From NCBI GenBank assembly GCA_964581105.1, contig CAZOMB010000011.1:1-35197 (forward strand): 35,197 nt of DNA. The letters run 5' to 3'. Below, in pieces: positions 30,748-35,197 of this stretch (positions are counted from its first letter, which is position 1; the number at the start of each line of letters is the position of its first letter). This stretch comes from UBA10161 sp964581105. Lineage in GTDB: Archaea; Micrarchaeota; Micrarchaeia; Anstonellales; Anstonellaceae. The notes under the pieces are model-generated. The model was not told where the DNA came from. It saw only the letters and a program-made list of their open reading frames with translations, and made no database searches. Position numbers and translations under genes: made by a program.

Positions 30748-31491
30748 ATGCAAATCCCGGACAACATACTCAAAAACACAGAAGCTGCCCTTGCGCTTCT
30801 GGCAAGTGCCATGGCTTTAAGCGGCATGCTTTTGGCATGGGTTGTTTATGCTGCAGTATTCTTTTCCTTGCAGGACATTGAATCAGCTTTCCTGCCGCAA
30901 ATTGACTTGGCAATTTCTGCAGTGCAAAACACGCAGTCAATAATCCTTTCAGCAAGCCAGTCTGCAGGCTCAGCATCACAAGGCATAGAATCGCTTGCAA
31001 GCGCACTTTCCTCATACTCTTCTTCAACAAAAAGCATTGCAGGCTCCCTTTCTGCGATTGCAGCGATACCGCCATTCTCGCTTGACAGCAGCATTTCATC
31101 AGCTGCCCAGGAGCTTGACAATGCTGCCGGGCTTTTTTCAAATGCCTCAGGCTCAATCAGCGATGCAGGAAACTCGCTCTTGACTGCTTCATCAGCATTG
31201 CAGCAAACAACTGATGACCTTGAGGCTGCAAAAACCTCGCTTCGGTCTGCAAAAACAGGGTTAAAAAGCGCAATTGGCACGCTGCATTTGGCAGCATTTG
31301 CAGCAAGCGCATCCCTTTCAGCGCTCTTTTTCTCAGTAATCCTTGTTTCCCTTTCAATCCTTCTTTCGCATTATCCAAGGCTTTTTGAAAAAAAGCAGAA
31401 GCCAAAAAAAGGACCTTTTTCGGGATGCCTAAAAAGCTCCACCAAAAAGAACCCTTTTCGACGCATCGAAAAGCGTCCACGGAAAAACTAA
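30748..31491 (+). CDS. Membrane protein with Ala/Ser-rich external helical domain
   Basis: The 247-residue protein has two membrane segments, near residues 15-40 (ALLASAMALSGMLLAWVVYAA) and 178-208 (AAFAASASLSALFFSVILVSLSIL). They enclose an external region very rich in Ala and Ser, with heptad-like spacing (about 45-175). The C-terminus is a basic Lys/Pro tail. Topology resembles methyl-accepting sensors and phage-infection-like membrane proteins, but no signalling domain follows, so no function is assigned. It is 9 nt downstream of the NHL protein, in the same direction, and may form a complex with its stalk. An 8-bp hairpin (31454-31473) lies near its end. Confidence 0.75.
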   Translation: MQIPDNILKNTEAALALLASAMALSGMLLAWVVYAAVFFSLQDIESAFLPQIDLAISAVQNTQSIILSASQSAGSASQGIESLASALSSYSSSTKSIAGSLSAIAAIPPFSLDSSISSAAQELDNAAGLFSNASGSISDAGNSLLTASSALQQTTDDLEAAKTSLRSAKTGLKSAIGTLHLAAFAASASLSALFFSVILVSLSILLSHYPRLFEKKQKPKKGPFSGCLKSSTKKNPFRRIEKRPRKN

Positions 31492-31495
31492 AGAG

Positions 31496-31508
31496 GGGCA
31501 AAAAAACG
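31496..31508 (-). terminator. T-run terminator after the IMPase-family gene
   Basis: Read on the minus strand, GGCGTTTTTTTGC follows the stop of the inositol-monophosphatase-family gene within two bases. Archaeal transcription ends mainly at T-runs, with no hairpin needed. A hairpin with perfect 8-bp arms (31454-31473) followed by a second T-rich stretch lies further downstream. Confidence 0.5.
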
Positions 31509-31509
31509 C

Positions 31510-32286
31510 CTAAACCTTCTTCTTGAGAACTTCAATAATCCTTTTGTGCTGCTTTCCATTTGAGCAAAGGAACTTTGTGCTTTCAAGGCCCCATTCTTTT
31601 CCTTCAAGGCTAGTTACAGTGCCGCCTGCCTGCTCAACAATAAACGCAGCAGCAGCAAAATCATAGGGCTTTAACTTAAAGTGAATTACTGCATCTGCCT
31701 TTCCGCATGCAACATAGCCCATGTCATGCACAGCAACGCCCAAAAAGCGCGTGTGCTGGCTGATTTTCTCAAGCGCAAGAATGCCATTAAGATAGCCAAA
31801 GTCATTTATGTTGTTGATCCTGGTATCGCAGAGAAGGAAAAAGTCCTCAAGCCTTGCTTTTCTGCTTACAGATATTTTCTTCTTGTTCAATGTGGACTGC
31901 TTGCCTTTTTCTGCATAAAAAAGCTCATTTTGCGGCACAAGGTAAATCCCCCCTGCAGTTGGTTTTCCCTGTGAAAAATGGGCAATGGAAATTCCCCAAA
32001 GAGGAATTTCCTGTATGAAATTATGGGTTCCGTCAATCGGGTCAACCACAAAAAGAGAGTCTGCCTTAAGGTCTGTTTTAAGGTAAGACTCTTCTGACAG
32101 GACAACAGAATCGGGGTAGGATTTTCTTATTCTATTGACAATAAAGCTTTCAGAGGCAAAGTCAGCGCTTGTTGCCATGTCATTTCTTGCCTTTGCCTTT
32201 ATTCGCAGTCCCTTGGCTTTGGCTGTTGATATTTCCTTTGCAGCCCCAAAAAGGCAGCTTTCTATGAAATTTTGCATTTTAGGCAT
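31510..32286 (-). CDS. Inositol-monophosphatase-family phosphatase
   Basis: This 258-residue protein has the Li+-sensitive phosphatase motifs: SEES (about 64-67, metal-binding Glu), VDPIDGTHNF (about 81-90, two metal Asp), and KPYDFAAAAFIVEQAGG, the WDxAAG-like third metal Asp. Archaeal members hydrolyse inositol-1-phosphate and often fructose-1,6-bisphosphate, so this could also be the gluconeogenic bisphosphatase. The enzyme is cytoplasmic and Mg-dependent. The ATG overlaps no neighbour. The DsbA-like gene upstream is separated by a polypyrimidine terminator, so this gene is probably expressed on its own. Confidence 0.92.
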   Translation of the reverse strand: MPKMQNFIESCLFGAAKEISTAKAKGLRIKAKARNDMATSADFASESFIVNRIRKSYPDSVVLSEESYLKTDLKADSLFVVDPIDGTHNFIQEIPLWGISIAHFSQGKPTAGGIYLVPQNELFYAEKGKQSTLNKKKISVSRKARLEDFFLLCDTRINNINDFGYLNGILALEKISQHTRFLGVAVHDMGYVACGKADAVIHFKLKPYDFAAAAFIVEQAGGTVTSLEGKEWGLESTKFLCSNGKQHKRIIEVLKKKV

Positions 32287-32326
32287 GTAAAAAGAAAAGG
32301 AAAGAAAGAATAAAAAGAGGGGGGCA
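32287..32326 (-). terminator. Polypyrimidine terminator after the DsbA-like gene
   Basis: On the minus strand, the stop of the DsbA-like gene is followed by an almost unbroken T/C tract about 40 nt long with several T runs (CTCTTTTTATTC, CCTTTTCTTTTT). This is a typical archaeal terminator and separates the gene from the downstream phosphatase. Confidence 0.6.
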
Positions 32327-32330
32327 AGCC

Positions 32331-33170
32331 TTAGTTAAAGGCGTTCATTATCTCCTGGAAGTTCTCATATGGCAATGCGCCTGCGAAAACTATGCCTGTG
32401 CCTGCTCCCTGGACTTCAACCACTGCAGAGTCAACCCCATAGCTTTGGAGAAGCGCTGCAATTGGCATGAGCTTTGCCTCAAGCGCAGCATCCTTTCCTT
32501 TTGTTGAAAACACCAAAAAGCCGGGGGTTCCCCTTATGCCAATAGATGAGCCTTCAGCAAACTGGTCCTGCAGCATTTGCGCAGTATCGCCATTGTCAAG
32601 GCATGCGTCAAATGCCTGTGTGTCAAGCTCAAGCTCAGCTGCATATTCTTTCAGCTTTTCAACGCCGAGGGCATCTGAGTTTTCATAAAGCTTGTCATGC
32701 ATTTCCCAGAACTTGCCCTGTATTGCTGCACACTCAGAAGCTTCGCCTGCCTTTTGAGCATATGGATGGAATGAGAGAGGGAAGTGCCTGTAAAGGAACT
32801 TCACACCACTGTGCTCTCCCTTCAGCTGCTCAAGGGTTGGCTGTGCCTTTCCGCAGAAAGGGCACTCAAAATCAGAGTATTCTGCAAACACAATGCTCGC
32901 GTTTTCATCGCCTTCAAAATGCGCGGAACTGTAATCAAGGCCTGCAAGCTCAAAAACCTGTGGCTCTTGCTCTTGTTCGGGTTCCTCTTGCTGCTGTTCC
33001 TGCTCCTCAGGCTGTGCCTGTTCTTGTGCTGCATTGGCAGGCACAGTAAGCTTGATTCCCTTTATTGCTTCTTGCAGGCTGTCTGCACTCAGCCAAACGC
33101 TTGCAGAAACCAGCAAAGCTGCAATTATTATTGCAATGCCTAGTACATATTCTGCTCCTTCTTTCACCAT
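32331..33170 (-). CDS. Membrane-anchored DsbA-like thiol oxidoreductase
   Basis: This 279-residue protein has an N-terminal membrane helix (about 8-28) and a Gln/Glu-rich spacer (about 47-71). A thioredoxin-fold domain of the DsbA/DsbG-like class follows, with the active site ECPFC (Cys103, Cys106), RHFPLSFHPYA, and the cis-Pro loop IRGTPGF. Two further Cys lie in the helical insert (SECAAIQG and DACLDNG). It would make or rearrange disulfides outside the membrane, and Cys-rich lipoproteins such as the one at 6011-6874 are plausible clients. The ATG follows GGAGGTGG, and TTTAAAA near 33223-33232 may be its TATA box. It is divergent from the debranching enzyme. Confidence 0.92.
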   Translation of the reverse strand: MVKEGAEYVLGIAIIIAALLVSASVWLSADSLQEAIKGIKLTVPANAAQEQAQPEEQEQQQEEPEQEQEPQVFELAGLDYSSAHFEGDENASIVFAEYSDFECPFCGKAQPTLEQLKGEHSGVKFLYRHFPLSFHPYAQKAGEASECAAIQGKFWEMHDKLYENSDALGVEKLKEYAAELELDTQAFDACLDNGDTAQMLQDQFAEGSSIGIRGTPGFLVFSTKGKDAALEAKLMPIAALLQSYGVDSAVVEVQGAGTGIVFAGALPYENFQEIMNAFN

Positions 33171-33261
33171 TATTCCACCTCCGAATGAAAATTGCTTTGT
33201 GCTCTTGTTTGGTTCTAATAAGGCTTTTAAACCCCTCTATTTCTGCAAGGCGTAAAGGCAG

Positions 33262-33273
33262 CATTTTTATTTG
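33262..33273 (+). promoter_or_regulatory. TATA-like element before the debranching enzyme
   Basis: CATTTTTATTTG lies about 25-30 nt before the ATG at 33294, so the mRNA may be leaderless; no SD sequence is seen. The 12-base ATTTGGTCCCAT follows directly (33269-33280) and recurs at 33316-33327 inside the coding region. Confidence 0.4.
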
Positions 33274-33293
33274 GTCCCATTGAATCATAAAGC

Positions 33294-35197
33294 ATGATAT
33301 CGCTTTCTGCATTTGATTTGGTCCCATCCAAGGCAAAAGGCCATGAATGGCTGCTCTCAAACGGTCTTGGCGGCTACTCTTCATCAACTGCAATAGGTAT
33401 GAACACAAGAAAATACCATGGGCTTTTAATAGCCCCTCTAAAGGGAATCCACAACAGGCACATATTTCTCTCAAAGCTTGAGGAAACAGCAAAAGTAGGC
33501 AGCACAGAATTTTCTATCTCAACAAATGCCTATGAAGGCGTGGTATTTCCAACAGGCTTTAAGCACCAGACTGGCTTTTCCTTTTCCAGGCACCCAACTT
33601 TCACATATTCTCTCAATGGAGCAAAGCTGGAAAAGTCTGTGCGAATGCTGCACAGAAAAAATGCGGTTGTTGTTTCATACAGGCTAAAGTATGGCAAAGA
33701 GGCAAAACTGAGCATAAGGCCCCTTATTGCCCCCAGGCCAATCCACTCAGACCCAATATCAGCAGCCCTGTCTTTTAATGCAGACAAAACAGGCTTTTCT
33801 ATTGGCAAACCAGCGCAAATGAGGGTCTGCTGCTCTTTTGGCAATTTCACAAAATCGCCTGACAAATACTATCGCATGCAATATATTGAGGAAAAAGAAA
33901 GGGGCTACCCATTTTCAGAAACTCTCTTTTCTCCGGGCTATTTTTCAGCAACCCTTTGCAGGGGGGACGAACTCCACGTCGTTTGCTCTCTTGAGCTTTT
34001 GGCTCCTTCACAGGCGCTTGAAATGCTTGACAGGCAGGAGTTCAGGCAAAACCATCTGGCACAAACCTATTCAAGGCTGAATGGAATTTCAAGGACTGAC
34101 TTTTCAGACATGCTCCTCCAGGCAGCAGACTCATTTATGAACATAACCAAAAAGCACAAGGGAATAACAGCAGGGTTTCACTGGTTTTCAGAATGGTCGC
34201 GCGATTCAATGATATCTCTTCCTGGCCTTCTTTTAAGCACAGGGCAACCTGCTTTGGCCCGGGAAATACTTGGTTCACATGCCAAGAGCATGAGAGACGG
34301 GCTTATTCCCAATTTTGTTGATGAGGCCAACCAGCCACACTATACCTCTTCAGACGCATGCTTATGGTTTGTAAATGCAGTCCGCGAATATGCTGAAACT
34401 ACTCAGGATTTTGACTTCATAAAAAAGAAGCTTTGGAAAAGCATGAAGCAGTTCCTCTTTTCTTACAAAGAGGGCAATGCTCTTGTGTCAATGGATTCTG
34501 ACTGCCTTCTTAAGGTAAAAGAGCCTGCCTCAACCTGGATGGATGCAAAAATAAATGCAAAGGCAGTTACCCCGAGGAAAGGAAAGCCGGTTGAAATAAA
34601 TGCGCTTTGGCAATCTAACTTGCATTTTATTGGCAAAACAGCACAAAGGTTTAATGACAAAAAAACCGGTGCACTTGCATTTGAAACAGCAGAACAAGCA
34701 GCACAGTCCTTCCAGAATTTCCTGTCTGCAGACAAAGGCCAGCTCTTTGATGTTCTTGAGCCAAATGACCCTTCAATGAGGCCAAACCAGATATTTGCAG
34801 TCTCCCTTCCAAACTCTCCTCTCAACCAGCTTCAGAAAAAGCATGTATTCAACCTGGTCAGGACAGAGCTTTATACCCCTCTAGGGCTTCGCACCCTGTC
34901 GCCAAAAGATGAGAGGTTCCATGAAACTTATTCTGGCAACCAGGAGCAAAGGGATGCAGCATACCACCAGGGCGCAGTATGGCCATGGCTTTTAGGAGCA
35001 TTTTATGATGCACAGCTGGCAGTATACCCAGGAACAGAAAGGCAAATTCTCTCGTCTTTGCGCCCATTTTCTCAGGCAATGGCAAGCGGGTGCGCTGGCA
35101 GCCTGCCTGAAATTTATGAGCCAAAATCAATGGCACCAAAAGGGGCAATCTCACAGGCATGGAGCATTGCAGAGGTGCTAAGGATTTATACCAAAGT
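33294..35197 (+). CDS. Archaeal glycogen debranching enzyme (partial, runs off the end)
   Basis: The reading frame is open for 634 codons to the window edge. The N-terminal domain starts WLLSNGLGGYSSSTAIGMNTRKYHGLL, as in archaeal/bacterial GDE. The C-terminal (alpha/alpha)6 glycosidase domain has AGFHWFSEWSRDSM, ASTWMDAKIN, EINALWQSNL, YHQGAVWPWLLGAF and GSLPEIYE, the order found in amylo-alpha-1,6-glucosidases. It removes 1,6-branches from glycogen or related glucans. Only a few residues of the C-terminal domain appear to be missing. It indicates storage or use of glucan, which fits with transketolase and the phosphatase for sugar metabolism. The ATG lacks an SD sequence. Confidence 0.93.
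   Translation, partial: MISLSAFDLVPSKAKGHEWLLSNGLGGYSSSTAIGMNTRKYHGLLIAPLKGIHNRHIFLSKLEETAKVGSTEFSISTNAYEGVVFPTGFKHQTGFSFSRHPTFTYSLNGAKLEKSVRMLHRKNAVVVSYRLKYGKEAKLSIRPLIAPRPIHSDPISAALSFNADKTGFSIGKPAQMRVCCSFGNFTKSPDKYYRMQYIEEKERGYPFSETLFSPGYFSATLCRGDELHVVCSLELLAPSQALEMLDRQEFRQNHLAQTYSRLNGISRTDFSDMLLQAADSFMNITKKHKGITAGFHWFSEWSRDSMISLPGLLLSTGQPALAREILGSHAKSMRDGLIPNFVDEANQPHYTSSDACLWFVNAVREYAETTQDFDFIKKKLWKSMKQFLFSYKEGNALVSMDSDCLLKVKEPASTWMDAKINAKAVTPRKGKPVEINALWQSNLHFIGKTAQRFNDKKTGALAFETAEQAAQSFQNFLSADKGQLFDVLEPNDPSMRPNQIFAVSLPNSPLNQLQKKHVFNLVRTELYTPLGLRTLSPKDERFHETYSGNQEQRDAAYHQGAVWPWLLGAFYDAQLAVYPGTERQILSSLRPFSQAMASGCAGSLPEIYEPKSMAPKGAISQAWSIAEVLRIYTK

Noticed and set aside
31454..31473. Hairpin as a bacterial-type rho-independent terminator for the plus-strand gene
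   Set aside because: It lies inside the coding sequence and is not followed by a T-run on the plus strand; archaeal termination does not depend on such hairpins.
1..35197. CRISPR array, insertion sequence or prophage
   Set aside because: No regularly spaced direct repeats, transposase, integrase or phage structural gene was seen on either strand.

Overview
The window looks like a piece of an archaeal chromosome. The evidence is two intron-bearing tRNA genes, archaeal ribosomal protein L35Ae, archease, TATA-type promoters with several probably leaderless genes, a class III (QxSxEYL) pilin-like signal peptide, and an archaeal-type glycogen debranching enzyme. A folate-based one-carbon pathway, many small secreted or lipoprotein-like genes, and a Cys-rich protein resembling families I associate with DPANN and candidate-phylum genomes point to a DPANN-type lineage (Diapherotrites or Micrarchaeota-like). 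That placement is inference only. A run of exactly 100 N at 26192-26291 marks a scaffold join, so this is draft or metagenome-assembled sequence.

Layout. 1-2240: tRNA-Trp(CCA) with intron (minus), a small membrane protein and a Cys-rich repeat protein. 2249-5948 (minus): class I aminotransferase, hexapeptide carbonic-anhydrase-like protein and full-length transketolase. 6011-8917 (minus): two lipoproteins and a cation/proton antiporter, divergent from a secreted coiled-coil protein (8969-10414). 10484-11158: L35Ae and archease. 11159-18082 (minus): a seven-gene run, purB-glyA-folD-folC-(5-FCL/PurN fusion)-Era-like GTPase-Zn-ribbon protein. This encodes serine-derived C1 units, 10-formyl-folate and purine synthesis. 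18186-19824 (minus): tRNA-Gly(TCC) with two introns, peptide deformylase, an Asp/Glu racemase-like protein and a small basic ORF. 19882-22906: class III pilin-like protein, a secreted paralogue of its globular domain, an ArsB/NhaD-type permease and an ATP-cone protein. 22946-28710: Lrp-type regulator followed by lysW-lysX-lysY-lysZ-lysJ-lysK, a complete carrier-protein lysine and/or ornithine (arginine) module. 28756-31491: a six-bladed NHL propeller/coiled-coil membrane protein and a partner membrane protein. 31510-33170 (minus): inositol-monophosphatase-family enzyme and an anchored DsbA-like oxidoreductase. 33294-35197: glycogen debranching enzyme, running off the window end.

How the parts fit. 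Transketolase and the debranching enzyme suggest sugar-polymer and pentose metabolism. GlyA and FolD generate the formyl-folate that PurN consumes, and PurB acts later in the same purine pathway. The Lys module has its probable regulator immediately upstream. The Cys-rich lipoprotein is a plausible substrate for the DsbA-like protein. Archease, which helps the RtcB ligase, is encoded in a genome whose tRNAs need exon ligation.

The strongest unusual signal is tRNA-Gly(TCC), interrupted both at 37/38 and in the T-loop at 59/60. Others are two divergent gene pairs that appear to share one TATA element, an apparent ATA start for the racemase, a 5-FCL/PurN fusion, and a deformylase/racemase pair attached to the tRNA-Gly locus. 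No CRISPR array, transposase or phage gene was seen.
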